NCBI GenBank assembly: GCA_028290305.1
Contig: JAQGKC010000028.1
Span: forward strand, 1-36,771
Length of the DNA: 36,771 nt
Direction of reading: 5' to 3'
Source: Bradyrhizobium sp.
Lineage (GTDB): Bacteria > Pseudomonadota > Alphaproteobacteria > Rhizobiales > Xanthobacteraceae
The position numbers were made by a program, and so were the translations under genes. Position 1 is the first letter of the stretch, and each line of letters opens with the position of its first letter. A model generated the notes under the pieces. It ran no database searches and had not been told where the DNA came from. It saw nothing but the letters and a program-made list of their open reading frames with translations. Below are positions 26,578 to 34,894 of the stretch, one piece after another.

Positions 26578-26644
26578 CGCCGAGTTCGCGGCGCATGCAG
26601 ACATCAAATTCATGAGTCAGATCTGGCGGCCGATCGAGGGTAGC

Positions 26645-27187
26645 TCAGTCGAACAAATTCGGCGTGTGATTGACCACCGCGCCTTCGATCGCGAGCATCT
26701 TGAGCTTGGTGGTGACGCCGCCATTGGCGGAAAATCCGCCGGGCTTGCCGCCCGCGGCGAGCACGCGGTGGCAGGGCACCACGATCGGACAGGGATTGCG
26801 TCCGAGCGCCTGGCCGACATCGCGCGATAGCTCAACGCCGCCAAGCCGTTTGGCGATATCGCCATAGGTCATCGTCTTGCCCGGCGGGATGGTGCGCGCG
26901 ATGTTGTAGACGCCGCGGTGAAACTCCGGAACCCCGTCGAGATCGAGCACGACGTCGGAAAGATCGTTCGGCTTGCCCGCAAGCAACTCGACGATCCCGT
27001 CGATCGCGTTTTGCACCTCGGCAGGCGGCGGCGCTTCCACGATGTCGCCATAGCGCTGGCGGATGCGGGCCCGGGTCTTGTCCTCATTCGACATCGGCAA
27101 TTGCACCGCATTGATGCCGCGCGGGCCCCATGCGATGCCGCAGCGGCCGATCGCGGTGTCGAACATTGCAAAGCTGTGTTCAGTCAT
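26645..27187 (-). CDS. ogt: Methylated-DNA--protein-cysteine S-methyltransferase
   Basis: The 180-residue protein starts at ATG 27187 (MTEHSF), with GGAG 6 nt upstream; another ATG at 27199 lacks this. The C-terminal domain has the invariant active site PCHRVLAAGGKPGGFSANGG with acceptor Cys139, preceded by PPGKTMTYGDIAKRLG and the helix-turn-helix segment SRDVGQALGRNPCPIVV. It repairs O6-alkylguanine and O4-alkylthymine by suicide transfer of the alkyl group to the cysteine. The N-terminal part lacks the Ada zinc site and AraC domain, so it is an Ogt-type single-function repair enzyme. It is a single gene on the minus strand. Confidence 0.95.
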   Translation of the reverse strand: MTEHSFAMFDTAIGRCGIAWGPRGINAVQLPMSNEDKTRARIRQRYGDIVEAPPPAEVQNAIDGIVELLAGKPNDLSDVVLDLDGVPEFHRGVYNIARTIPPGKTMTYGDIAKRLGGVELSRDVGQALGRNPCPIVVPCHRVLAAGGKPGGFSANGGVTTKLKMLAIEGAVVNHTPNLFD

Positions 27188-27371
27188 GGCTGGCTCCAAA
27201 TCGTTGGCTCCATGGTGTGAGCTTGTATCCTATGCTTTCGAGGAATCTAGGCTTGGAGATAGTTGCTATCCACCCGAATTCCGAGGGAACTTGCCGGCAT
27301 CAACAACATGGCCGTAAGCTCTCGTTTACCGCTGGATCCACCCTCCCCCCCGCCAAACCCACTGAGTCCAC

Positions 27372-28180
27372 ATGCAAACGCTTCACGTCAACGGATACGA
27401 CATGGCCTATCTCGACGTTGGCCGAGGGCCGCCGCTGGTGTGCGTGCATGGCTCGCTGTGTGATTTTCGCATCTGGTCGGCGGCGCTCGGGCCGTTATCA
27501 AAAAGACATCGGGTGATCGCGGTCAGCCTGCGGCACTTCTTTCCCGAGCACTGGGACGGCGTAGGCGACACCTATTCGATCGCGCAGCATGTTGACGACG
27601 TGATCGGCTTCATCGAGCGCTTGGATACCGAGCCGGTGGGTTTGATGGGGCATTCGCGCGGCGGCCACGTGTCGTTTCGGGTCGCGCAGCGGCGGCCGGA
27701 TCTGTTGCGCAGGCTGATCCTCGCCGAACCCGGCTGCGAACTCGATGCCACGCTCGATCCAGCAGCAACGCCCGGACCCTCCCCGCTCGCAGCGAGGATC
27801 GCCGCCGCGGCCGATAAATCGGGGGCGGCGATGTCGAGGGCGGGTTGACGTTTTTCTTCGATGCCATCGAAGGCCCCGGCGCCTGGGCGCGTTTGCCGGC
27901 GTCTCCGAAACAGCAATTGCGCGACAATGCGTTTACCCTGATCGGGCAGGCCTACGACAAGCGTCCGCCGTTCTCCAGGACCGACGCCGAGGCGATCAAG
28001 CTGCCAACACTGTTCATCGGCGGCGCCAAGACCAAGGGATCGCTGCCGCATGTGCTGCATACGCTCGCCGCGCATGTGCCGAATTCGAAGACGGTGATGA
28101 TTCCCAACACCACGCATCCGATGTTCGAACAGGCGCCGCAAAGGTTTTGCGAGATCGTGCTGGAGTTTTTGGCGGGGTGA
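27372..28180 (+). pseudogene. Alpha/beta-fold hydrolase disrupted by a frameshift
   Basis: The first segment (27372-27848) has the oxyanion region VCVHGSLCDFRIW (24-36) and nucleophile elbow GHSRGG (Ser95). The distal segment, in another frame and ending at 28180, has FFFDAIEGPGAW, the strand LPTLFIGGAKTKG and the C-terminal NTTHPMFEQ with the likely catalytic His. The frame change lies in about 27805-27845, near a run of five G residues, and fits a 1-nt deletion. Before the shift the frame ends in SGAAMSRAG; continuing in the other frame gives a natural IGGGDVEGGLTFFFDA. Together they make about 269 residues, a normal size. As read it cannot make a complete catalytic site; a sequencing error at the G run is an alternative. 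Confidence 0.82.
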
Positions 28181-28213
28181 CCCAACTGGGAGAAGCGCCG
28201 CGCGTAAGCGCCG

Positions 28214-29029
28214 TCACGATCGCTTTGTTGCAGAAAACAAGATCGCCTGAAGCGGCATGCGTCCCGGATCGGCGCCGAATTCACGGCGAAGCGCTTCCTC
28301 CAGCGCGTCAACGATACGTTCTGGCTCGACACCACCGCGCGTCCGGACCTGGTCGATCAGCGGATTGCCGTAGACCAGCCCCCGCGCGAAAATCGCCGCG
28401 TCCGGGATCTCTTTTTCCAATCTGACCACGGCCACGCCGATGTCGCCGAAACCCGCCGCGACCAGGGACTCCTTGACCGGATCAATCTGATGGCAGGAGA
28501 ACGGCACGATGTAGAACTGAGGCGGGTCGGCAGGAAAAAAGCGTCCCGCAGTTTCGTGTGCGATGCGACCGAACGGGTTGTAGCGATGTGAATCCCAGAC
28601 GCTGAACACATAACGGCCGCCGGGCGCGAGAACGCGATAGACCTCGGAACACGATTTGGCTTTGTCAGGAAAGAACATTACGCCGAACTGGCACACCACT
28701 GCATCGAAGCTTCCGTCCGCGAAGGGAAGCGCCACAGCGTCGGCAGGCTGGAACTCGACCTGCTCGCCGGCTCGAAACTTGGTCCGGGCAACATCGAGCA
28801 TCGGCGGATTGAGATCGGTCGCCGTCAGGCGTGCGCCAGTGGGCAACGCGTCGCGCAACTTCCGTGTAACGATGCCGGTGCCGGCCGCCGTCTCGAGCAC
28901 CCGCGCCGGATTGCCGGCGGCGACGCGTTGCGCGATGTCGGCGGCATAATCGACAAAGATCATCGGGCCGAGGCCTTGATCGTAGTGCTGCGGTATACTG
29001 CCGATGAAACCGGCTGCGTCGTTGCTCAT
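28214..29029 (-). CDS. Class I SAM-dependent methyltransferase
   Basis: About 271 residues from ATG 29029, with GGAGG 6 nt upstream; the open frame to 29095 is not supported. Rossmann-fold motifs: motif I VLETAAGTGIVT (about 44-55), acidic loop TATDLNPPML, PADAVALPFADGSFDAVVC (motif IV, Methyltransf_11-type) and PGGRYVFSVWD. The C-terminal half, with FYIVPFSCHQIDP and NPLIDQVRTRGG, resembles UbiE/Coq5-like methyltransferases of unknown substrate. It is divergently transcribed from the GntR regulator, which could control it; this is inferred from arrangement only. Confidence 0.92.
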   Translation of the reverse strand: MSNDAAGFIGSIPQHYDQGLGPMIFVDYAADIAQRVAAGNPARVLETAAGTGIVTRKLRDALPTGARLTATDLNPPMLDVARTKFRAGEQVEFQPADAVALPFADGSFDAVVCQFGVMFFPDKAKSCSEVYRVLAPGGRYVFSVWDSHRYNPFGRIAHETAGRFFPADPPQFYIVPFSCHQIDPVKESLVAAGFGDIGVAVVRLEKEIPDAAIFARGLVYGNPLIDQVRTRGGVEPERIVDALEEALRREFGADPGRMPLQAILFSATKRS

Positions 29030-29197
29030 GATGAACCTCCGATCGCCGGAGCATAACGCGAGTGCTGGTCCTGCAAACGGCAAGCCCGCGCTCATCCGGT
29101 CTACACTTGCTTCACGCGCGGCGATAGCGGGTCCGAACCGCGGGAGATTAAGGGGACGGTCCTTAACCCTTGACCCTGCCCGGCTGTCACGCTAGTT

Positions 29198-29222
29198 TTC
29201 CGAATTCGGAATTCCGTATTCC
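29198..29222. promoter_or_regulatory. Overlapping inverted repeats, probable operator of the GntR regulator
   Basis: A perfect 14-bp palindrome ttccgaattcggaa (29198-29211) overlaps a second inverted repeat ggaat-N5-attcc (29208-29222). They end 15 nt before the GntR start codon and lie in the divergent gap to the methyltransferase gene. This AT-rich stretch stands out in GC-rich sequence. GntR/FCD proteins usually bind such short palindromes to autoregulate; binding here is inferred. Confidence 0.55.
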
Positions 29223-29237
29223 AATCGGACACGTGGC

Positions 29238-29912
29238 ATGATCCCTCTGGACCCGTTCCCCAACCTGATCGACCAGGTCTATGCGCGGATTCTTCAGGCC
29301 ATCACCGACCGCACATTACCGCCGGGGCATCGCATCCGGCAGAATGAACTCGCGGAAAAGCTCGGCGTCTCGCGCCAGCCGGTCAGTCATGCCCTGCACC
29401 TCTTGCATCGCCAGGGCCTGGTCGCCGAAAGCGGCCGCAAGGGTTTTGAAGTCACGCAGCTCGATCCCCTGCGCATCCGCCAGCTCTACGAAGTGCGCGG
29501 CGCCATCGACGCGCTGGCAGCACGGCTCGCGGCCGGGCGGATCAAAACCGATGCTTCCGGGCGCGCGCATCTCGAGGCGGCGCTGTGCGCCGGGCGCGCG
29601 ATCGACAAGAAAACTTCGCTGGCGGATTTGATCGCGCTCGATGTGGATTTTCACAGCGCGATTTACCGGCTTTCGGGCAATCCCGCGATCGAGGAGATGA
29701 TCGCGCCGCAATGGCCACATATGCGCCGCTCGATGGCGACGGTGTTGGCTGAGCTGAATTACCGCACCAGCGCCTGGGCCGAACACGAAACCATCGCCGC
29801 GCATATTCTGTCCGGCAACGCGAAAGCCGCGGAGAACTCGGCACTGGTGCACGCATTGACTGCCGGACGAATGACGGAAGAGAGACTGAAGACGGCTGAT
29901 AAAGCCGCTTGA
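29238..29912 (+). CDS. GntR-family transcriptional regulator (FadR/FCD type)
   Basis: The 224-residue regulator has an N-terminal winged helix (about 10-75: RIRQNELAEKLGVSRQPVSHALHLLHRQGLV) and a C-terminal all-helical FCD effector domain (about 80-215). Likely metal- or ligand-binding residues are in LDVDFHSAIYRLSGN and EHETIAAHIL. The family responds to carboxylic acids or related metabolites. Possible targets are itself, the divergent methyltransferase and the dioxygenase gene 72 nt downstream, although a palindromic repeat lies between the latter two. The start at ATG 29238 has only a weak ribosome site. Confidence 0.93.
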   Translation: MIPLDPFPNLIDQVYARILQAITDRTLPPGHRIRQNELAEKLGVSRQPVSHALHLLHRQGLVAESGRKGFEVTQLDPLRIRQLYEVRGAIDALAARLAAGRIKTDASGRAHLEAALCAGRAIDKKTSLADLIALDVDFHSAIYRLSGNPAIEEMIAPQWPHMRRSMATVLAELNYRTSAWAEHETIAAHILSGNAKAAENSALVHALTAGRMTEERLKTADKAA

Positions 29913-29915
29913 GTT

Positions 29916-29954
29916 GTCATTCCGGGGCCCGCGAAAGCGCGAGCCCGGAATGAC
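29916..29954. repeat. Palindromic intergenic repeat, family B (gtcattccgggg type)
   Basis: Near-perfect hairpin gtcattccgggg...cccggaatgac directly after the GntR stop. A related, longer composite copy occurs at 35710-35800. Confidence 0.85.
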
Positions 29955-29984
29955 GGGGTATAAAAAACCAAAGGAGGAACCACC

Positions 29985-30785
29985 ATGAACCTGACTCAGC
30001 AACAGATCGACGACTTCAATCGCGAAGGTTGGCTGTTTCTGCCGGAACTGTTCAGCCGCGAGGAAGTGGACCTGCTGGCGCGCGAGGCCGAGGGCATCTA
30101 CGACGCCAACCGCCCGGAGGTGTGGCGCGAGAAAAGCGGCGCACCTCGCACGGCCTTTGCCGCGCACCTCTACAACGAGGCGTTCGGCCTGCTCGGCGCC
30201 CATCCGCGCATGATCGATCCGGTGGAGCAGATCTTCGGCGAGAAGGTCTACATGCACCAATACAAGATCAACGCCAAATCGGCCTTCACCGGCGATGTCT
30301 GGCAGTGGCACCAGGACTACGGCACCTGGAAACGCGACGACGGCATGCCGGAGCCGCGGGCGATGAACATCGCGATCTTTCTCGACGAGGTGATGCCGAT
30401 CAATGGACCGCTGATGCTGGTGCCGAAAAGCCAGCATGCCGGCGACCTCAAGGCGGCGCACGACCTTGCGACCACCTCATATCCGCTGTGGACGCTGGAC
30501 GAGGAAACTGTGACGCGGCTGGTGAAAGACGGCGGCATTGTCGCGCCGACCGGCAAGGCCGGCGGCATGCTGATGTTCCACGGCAATTTGGTGCACGGCT
30601 CGGCCGGCAACATCACGCCGTATCCACGCAAGATCGTTTATCTCACGCTCAACGCGGTCTCGAACTATATCCGCAAGCCGACCCGGCCGGAATACATCGC
30701 GCATCGCGACTTCACGCCGATTCGGACCGTGGAGGACGATTCGCTGATCCGGCTCGCGCGCGCCCACCGGCAAGCGGCGGAGTAA
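29985..30785 (+). CDS. Phytanoyl-CoA dioxygenase family protein, EctD-like
   Basis: The 266-residue Fe(II)/2-oxoglutarate oxygenase has a strong ribosome site (AAAGGAGG, 8 nt before ATG). The iron facial triad is His109 and Asp111 in WQWHQDYGTW plus distal His204 in GNLVHGSAGN; Arg215 in TPYPRKIVYL likely binds 2-oxoglutarate. The core (DYGTWKRDDGMPEPRAMNIA, then NGPLMLVPKSQH) closely follows the signature of ectoine 5-hydroxylase (EctD). No ectABC genes are present and some EctD positions differ (Gln-Asp-Tyr instead of Ser-Asp-Phe), so a different small-molecule hydroxylase of the PhyH family is more likely. It lies downstream of a GntR regulator. Confidence 0.88.
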   Translation: MNLTQQQIDDFNREGWLFLPELFSREEVDLLAREAEGIYDANRPEVWREKSGAPRTAFAAHLYNEAFGLLGAHPRMIDPVEQIFGEKVYMHQYKINAKSAFTGDVWQWHQDYGTWKRDDGMPEPRAMNIAIFLDEVMPINGPLMLVPKSQHAGDLKAAHDLATTSYPLWTLDEETVTRLVKDGGIVAPTGKAGGMLMFHGNLVHGSAGNITPYPRKIVYLTLNAVSNYIRKPTRPEYIAHRDFTPIRTVEDDSLIRLARAHRQAAE

Positions 30786-30794
30786 AAACATCTG

Positions 30795-30898
30795 CCTCAT
30801 GATGAGAGACGCACCCTTGTGTGCGTCTCAAATCACGACGTACGAAAGCGAGCGTCGCGGTAACCTTGTGACGGCGCAAACGCCGCTCAGGATGAGGC
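30795..30898. repeat. Palindromic repeat, cctcatcctgag type, running into the kinase 3' end
   Basis: The left arm (cctcatgatgag) and right arm (ctcaggatgagg) are inverted near-copies, and an internal hairpin gagacgcac-N6-gtgcgtctc lies at 30806-30829. The element fills the gap between the convergent dioxygenase and kinase genes. Its right arm supplies the last codons and stop of the histidine kinase. It may end both transcripts. Confidence 0.65.
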
Positions 30899-32233
30899 GA
30901 CCATTCCACGTGGCTGCGTCGCAGTTGCCGCATCGTCGGCTAGGGCGTGAATGCCTAACGAAGGTAGACTGACGGTCGCGCGTAGACCGGACTTCGGTAC
31001 ATTCTCCAGGACGACCGAGCCCTTAAGCCGTTCGACAATACGCTTCACGATGGATAGACCGAGGCCAGTGCCTCCATCGGCCGGATCGCTTCCGCGAACG
31101 AACGGTTCGAATACTCGTTTGAGATCGGCCGGCGAAATGCCGGGCCCGGTGTCCTCGATTTGCAAAATAACCTGCTCACCGTCGCGATAAATTCCGATAT
31201 CAATGCGGCCACCCCCCGGAGTATGGCGCAGAGCGTTCTCGAGCAGATTGCGGACAACAGACGCCAGCATCACAGGCTCGCCCCGCACCAGCAATGGTTC
31301 GATGATCTCAAATCCGAGATCAATGCCGCGCTCCATAGCCCTGGGCATCAGATCAGAGACAACTTCTTTCGTACAATGGTCCAGGGCCGTCACCGGCGCC
31401 TGTGGCGCGCGACCCGCGTCATAGCGCGCAAGCGCGAGCAATTGATCCAGCAGGTGAGCCGTCCGGCGAGCGCCGGTTATGAGCACGGAAAGCCGGCCGC
31501 GGCTGTCCGGCGGAAGCTCGACGTGGCTCAAGTTTTCAGCCTGAAGACTCATTGCCGTGATTGGCGTTCGAAGCTCGTGGGCTGCGTCCGCGATAAAGCG
31601 CCGCTGCTGGTCGATCAGGGTCTGCACCCGCTCCAGCAGGTGATTGATAGAGGTAATGAATGGGTGCAGTTCGCTTGGCGTTCCGCCCAAAGGAAGGGTG
31701 GCAAGATCATCGATCTCTCGGGTGTCGAGTTGCGCGGCCAATTGCGACACAGGACGGATCGTCCGGCGGACAACGGTCGCCACCACCAGCATCAGAAAGG
31801 GAATAAGTGCAATCAGGGGGACAACGGTATGAAGAGCGCTGTCCCGAGCGATCTTGTTGCGAATGGAAACCGGCTGTCCGATCAAGACGCGGCCGCCGTC
31901 CGGACGCGTCTGGATGAGAATGCGCCAAGCCGCACGCGCGCGCGAAACAACGTGCAGTCCGTCCGGCAAGGCCCGCAACGAATCCTTGTCCGCGGCCTCG
32001 TTGAGTTCTTCGATCACAACCTGCGCTTCCGGCTCCAGTTTGTCGCCGGTGTGCGCCTGCGAGGGCATACGGATATTCCCCGCAACAGCGCCGACCTGCA
32101 GAAGAATGGAGTCCTGGAGTTCGATCGCTTCATCGAAGGACCACCGAAACGCAAAAATGCCCGCGGTCAGGCCCGCGACAAGGATCATGGCAGTCAAACT
32201 GACGAGCAAGCGGCCTTGCAAGGATCCGATCAC
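30887..32233 (-). CDS. Sensor histidine kinase of OmpR-partner (QseC/PmrB-like) type
   Basis: The 448-residue kinase has a first membrane segment (about 7-29), a periplasmic sensor of about 105 residues, a second membrane segment (about 136-156), a HAMP-like linker (IRPVSQLAAQLDTREIDDL), a HisKA domain with phospho-acceptor His219 in DAAHELRTPI, and an ATPase domain with N box NLLENALRH, DTGPGIS and GGTGLGLSI. It starts with GTG overlapping the regulator stop by 4 nt (GTGA), so it is translationally coupled. The periplasmic loop is rich in Asp/Glu (GDKLEPEAQVVIEELNEAADKD), which could suit a cation or metal signal; that is inference. The 3' end is made by an intergenic repeat. Confidence 0.95.
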   Translation of the reverse strand: MIGSLQGRLLVSLTAMILVAGLTAGIFAFRWSFDEAIELQDSILLQVGAVAGNIRMPSQAHTGDKLEPEAQVVIEELNEAADKDSLRALPDGLHVVSRARAAWRILIQTRPDGGRVLIGQPVSIRNKIARDSALHTVVPLIALIPFLMLVVATVVRRTIRPVSQLAAQLDTREIDDLATLPLGGTPSELHPFITSINHLLERVQTLIDQQRRFIADAAHELRTPITAMSLQAENLSHVELPPDSRGRLSVLITGARRTAHLLDQLLALARYDAGRAPQAPVTALDHCTKEVVSDLMPRAMERGIDLGFEIIEPLLVRGEPVMLASVVRNLLENALRHTPGGGRIDIGIYRDGEQVILQIEDTGPGISPADLKRVFEPFVRGSDPADGGTGLGLSIVKRIVERLKGSVVLENVPKSGLRATVSLPSLGIHALADDAATATQPRGMVASS

Positions 32234-32892
32234 GGCGCGCGGTCGACCATCCAGCCGACCCCTCTCACATTGCGTATCGCAGTCGCGCCTATCTTCTTGC
32301 GCACCGCATGAATGAGAAATTCCACCGCGTTGCTTTCCACCTCTTCATTCCAGCCGTAAATATGGCTCTCCAGATCGCTGCGAGAGAGGATGCTGCCGGG
32401 GCGGGCCAAAAGCGCTTGTAACAACGCAAGTTCGCGTGCCGTCAGGCGGGAAGTTTCACCGCGATGCATCACCTCGTGCGTTGCCGGATTAAGGCTGATG
32501 ATACCGTTGCTCAGGACCGCCGTTACGCCGCTGCCTGGACGCCGAAGCACGGCGCGCATCCGCGCCAGCAATTCCCGAATCTCGAATGGTTTGACCAGAT
32601 AGTCATCGGCGCCGAGATCGAGGCCATCGATCCGGTTGTCGATACCGTCGCGCGCCGTCACGATGATTACCGGAAGTTGACGGCCCATGCCGCGGAAGTG
32701 GCGCAGGACATCTCGCCCATCTTTTCCCGGCAAGCCAAGATCGAGAAGTGCCACGTCATAGCTCTCAAGCACAACGGCATCAATCGCCGTTTGACCATCG
32801 GTAACCCAATCGACGGCATAAGCGGCGTCCTTCAGCGCCTGCACCACGGCTGCTCCGATCATGCGGTCGTCCTCGATGAGCAAAACGCGCAT
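32230..32892 (-). CDS. OmpR-family response regulator (QseB/PmrA-like)
   Basis: The 220-residue protein has a receiver domain (1-115) with acidic pair Asp8/Asp9, phosphorylation site Asp51 (VALLDLGLPG), Thr79 and Lys101, and a winged-helix DNA-binding domain (about 125-218: TSRLTARELALLQALLARPGSILSRSDLESHIYGW, EVESNAVEFLIHAVRKKIG, IRNVRGVGWMVD). The last motif is typical of the QseB/PmrA/TctD group. It is co-transcribed with the kinase. The PmrA-box-like direct repeats at 33347-33363 and 33431-33447 fit the binding mode of this group, which suggests autoregulation and control of the divergent membrane-protein genes. Confidence 0.95.
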   Translation of the reverse strand: MRVLLIEDDRMIGAAVVQALKDAAYAVDWVTDGQTAIDAVVLESYDVALLDLGLPGKDGRDVLRHFRGMGRQLPVIIVTARDGIDNRIDGLDLGADDYLVKPFEIRELLARMRAVLRRPGSGVTAVLSNGIISLNPATHEVMHRGETSRLTARELALLQALLARPGSILSRSDLESHIYGWNEEVESNAVEFLIHAVRKKIGATAIRNVRGVGWMVDRAP

Positions 32893-32956
32893 CGTTCACC
32901 CTGCCGGCCGGGCAGCGAACAGAATATCCGCCGCAGTAATCTTGCCTGAAGACATG

Positions 32957-33280
32957 TCAGTCCGCCTCGTCATCTCCGTCGTCGGCATCCCTGTTGTCTT
33001 CAGTCGTCGCAATAACTGTACCCTTCTCGACATCAAGTTTCACGTCGAAAACCTTTGGCCCGCTGCGTACCTCGATTTCATAGACCCATTGCCCATCCTT
33101 TTGTTTTTCGTAGTCGGCGCGGACGGCATTGCCGTGGACGTGTTTCTCCGCTGCGGCAACAGCGGCAGCCAGTGAAAACGTGGCATAGGGAACTGCGACC
33201 GCCTTGTTGGTCGAAACCGCGGCGGCCGGGACCAGGACGCTCGCCGAGAACAGAACTGCGGCGGCGCAGGTCGTCAGCAT
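32957..33280 (-). CDS. Secreted PepSY-domain protein
   Basis: The 107-residue protein has an N-terminal signal sequence (LTTCAAAVLFSASVLVPAAA) and a single PepSY domain (about 35-95: TFSLAAAVAAAEKHVHGNAVRADYEKQ, WVYEIEVRSGPKVFDVKLDVEKGTVI) with a very acidic tail (EDNRDADDGDDEAD). Periplasmic PepSY proteins often accompany two-component systems. The acidic tail might bind cations. Start 33280 lacks a good ribosome site at normal spacing (GGGAGG lies 21 nt upstream), so the true start is uncertain. It is the first gene of the PepSY-regulator-kinase unit, 64 nt before the regulator. Confidence 0.85.
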   Translation of the reverse strand: MLTTCAAAVLFSASVLVPAAAVSTNKAVAVPYATFSLAAAVAAAEKHVHGNAVRADYEKQKDGQWVYEIEVRSGPKVFDVKLDVEKGTVIATTEDNRDADDGDDEAD

Positions 33281-33328
33281 CGATCGGGGACATGTCGCAA
33301 TCCTCCCGGCGTTTTGTTCAGTCCTTAA

Positions 33329-33363
33329 ATTCTATTCACGTTGAGACTTAGCGCCGCCTTAGC
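33329..33363 (-). promoter_or_regulatory. Response-regulator binding site plus -10 box for the PepSY-regulator-kinase operon
   Basis: In the direction of the PepSY gene, the direct repeat GCTAAG-GCGGC-GCTAAG (33363-33347) has an 11-bp period and is followed 12 nt later by TAGAAT (33334-33329), a good -10 box. This is the layout of PmrA/OmpR-type activated promoters, where the regulator site replaces the -35 element. Regulator binding is inferred from family behaviour. Confidence 0.65.
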
Positions 33364-33430
33364 GGACGCCCGGGCCGCGACACCCAAATGATCCTCCAGC
33401 ACCACAAGAAGACGGACAAAAAACGTTCGC

Positions 33431-33447
33431 CCTAAGTCGAGGCTAAG
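33431..33447 (+). promoter_or_regulatory. Second response-regulator binding site, facing the membrane-protein genes
   Basis: CCTAAG-TCGAG-GCTAAG has the same half-site and 11-bp period as the site at 33347-33363, but on the other strand. Both sites therefore have the same orientation relative to the gene they face. It ends 87 nt upstream of the first COG4705-like gene. No clear -10 box is seen at the expected distance. Confidence 0.55.
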
Positions 33448-33534
33448 GAGCGGCTGGCAAGGGCGTCTGCGTGACGGCATTTGAAGACTTTTCACCCGTC
33501 ACCGAATGACAGCACAGTTCCGGAAGGACATCTC

Positions 33535-34326
33535 ATGATCGTCGCTGTGAACCAACGCACCTACAACATGCTCAACAAGGTCCCGGAGGTCACACTTACC
33601 TTTTGGATCATCAAGATCATGTCCACCACCGTCGGCGAGACGGGCGCAGATTATTTGGCCGTGCATGTCGGACTCGGTACCGCCGCTACGGGCGCGATCA
33701 CCGTCGCTCTCTTGCTCGCAACCTTGCTGCTGCAATTGTGGACACGACGCTATGTGCCGTGGATTTATTGGCTGACGGTCGTCCTGGTGAGCATCGTCGG
33801 GACCCAGATTACCGATGCACTGACGGATGGGCTCGGCATCAGTCTTTACGCGAGTACCGCTGCATTCGCAGCAGCTTTGACCGCTACATTCGCGATCTGG
33901 TACCGCACCGAGCACACGCTTTCCATCCACACCATCATCACCACCCGGCGCGAACTGTTCTATTGGACTGCAATTCTTTTTACGTTTGCACTTGGCACTG
34001 CCGCGGGGGATCTGGCGACAGAAGCGCTTGGCCTCGGATTCAACGTCGGAGTAGTCGTGTTTGGCGCACTGATCGCCGCCATCGGTACGGCTTACTATTT
34101 CGGCGCAAACGCCGTTCTTTCCTTTTGGCTGGCCTACATCCTGACTCGCCCGCTTGGTGCCTCGCTCGGTGATTTCTTGTCCCAGGCACGCACCTATGGC
34201 GGCCTCGGCCTGGGAACCGTCTACACCAGCATCGCCTTCCTCATCGTTATCGTCGCGCTGGTGGCGTTCATCAGCTTCGATGCACGGCGCGTTCAGGCTC
34301 GCGAAAGCGCATGCAAAACCACATGA
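33535..34326 (+). CDS. COG4705/DUF347-like four-repeat membrane protein (first copy)
   Basis: About 263 residues from ATG 33535 (GGAAGGA 6 nt upstream); the open frame to a TTG at 33481 is not supported. It has eight or so hydrophobic segments arranged as four repeats, each with an aromatic-Trp start and a GT/GD-type acidic helix: [18 protein letters not shown] with [17 protein letters not shown] with [21 protein letters not shown] with [10 protein letters not shown]; and [12 protein letters not shown] with GASLGDF. Conserved Glu/Asp in the membrane segments suggest ion or small-solute handling; the family has no established function that I can cite. A close paralogue lies two genes downstream. 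It probably belongs to the regulon of the divergent two-component system. Confidence 0.85.
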   Translation: MIVAVNQRTYNMLNKVPEVTLTFWIIKIMSTTVGETGADYLAVHVGLGTAATGAITVALLLATLLLQLWTRRYVPWIYWLTVVLVSIVGTQITDALTDGLGISLYASTAAFAAALTATFAIWYRTEHTLSIHTIITTRRELFYWTAILFTFALGTAAGDLATEALGLGFNVGVVVFGALIAAIGTAYYFGANAVLSFWLAYILTRPLGASLGDFLSQARTYGGLGLGTVYTSIAFLIVIVALVAFISFDARRVQARESACKTT

Positions 34327-34397
34327 ACCGGATTCATCGACCTTCAAAACGCGTTTGCGCGGGCCTCGTGCAAACCAAACTTCAAAGGAGAAAAAGC

Positions 34398-34793
34398 ATG
34401 ACTGCGCGAAAATTGATCTTGATCGGAGGCCTGTTGAGTGCGTTTGCAGGGCTTACTCATCCTGCACAGTTCCGCTCGACCTTCACCGTGACATCAGCTG
34501 AAGCGGCGATGTCATCAAAACTGGGCGACCTGTCGCCGTTTCGGACCATCGTCACCGACACGGTGGCTCTCGTCGACAAAGGCGACCTTACCGGCGCAAA
34601 GACACGCATCAAGGATTTGGAGACATCATGGGACGAGGCGGAAGCGGGCCTGAAGCCGAGGGCGGCAACCGATTGGCACAAGGTTGATAAGGCAATCGAC
34701 CGCGCGCTTGCGGCGCTCCGCGCCAGCGCACCCGATGCCGCCAATTGCAAGCAATCGCTGAGCGATCTTCTCGCGATCATGGACGGGAGTTGA
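34398..34793 (+). CDS. Small secreted helical protein of unknown function
   Basis: The 131-residue protein starts at ATG 34398, with AAAGGAG 8 nt upstream. An N-terminal signal sequence ([15 protein letters not shown], with possible cleavage near SAEAA) precedes about 90 residues predicted to be mainly helical: [54 protein letters not shown] and [14 protein letters not shown]. One Cys remains in the mature part. I do not recognise the family. It sits between the two COG4705-like genes on the same strand (gaps of 71 and 101 nt) and is likely a periplasmic partner in the same system. Confidence 0.8.
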   Translation: MTARKLILIGGLLSAFAGLTHPAQFRSTFTVTSAEAAMSSKLGDLSPFRTIVTDTVALVDKGDLTGAKTRIKDLETSWDEAEAGLKPRAATDWHKVDKAIDRALAALRASAPDAANCKQSLSDLLAIMDGS

Positions 34794-34894
34794 ATGAAAG
34801 CTGGGCGCCCTATGAACTTTTGCACCCTGGTCCACGATAACCAACACAGTGTTGCGGTACTCGCCCGGCACTGGACAACGAGGCTAGCCTTAGA

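Noticed and set aside
33078..33293. Alternative minus frame starting 8 nt after a good GGGAGG as the true gene in place of PepSY
   Set aside because: Its translation is Arg/Gly-rich with no domain, while the other frame gives a signal peptide plus PepSY domain.
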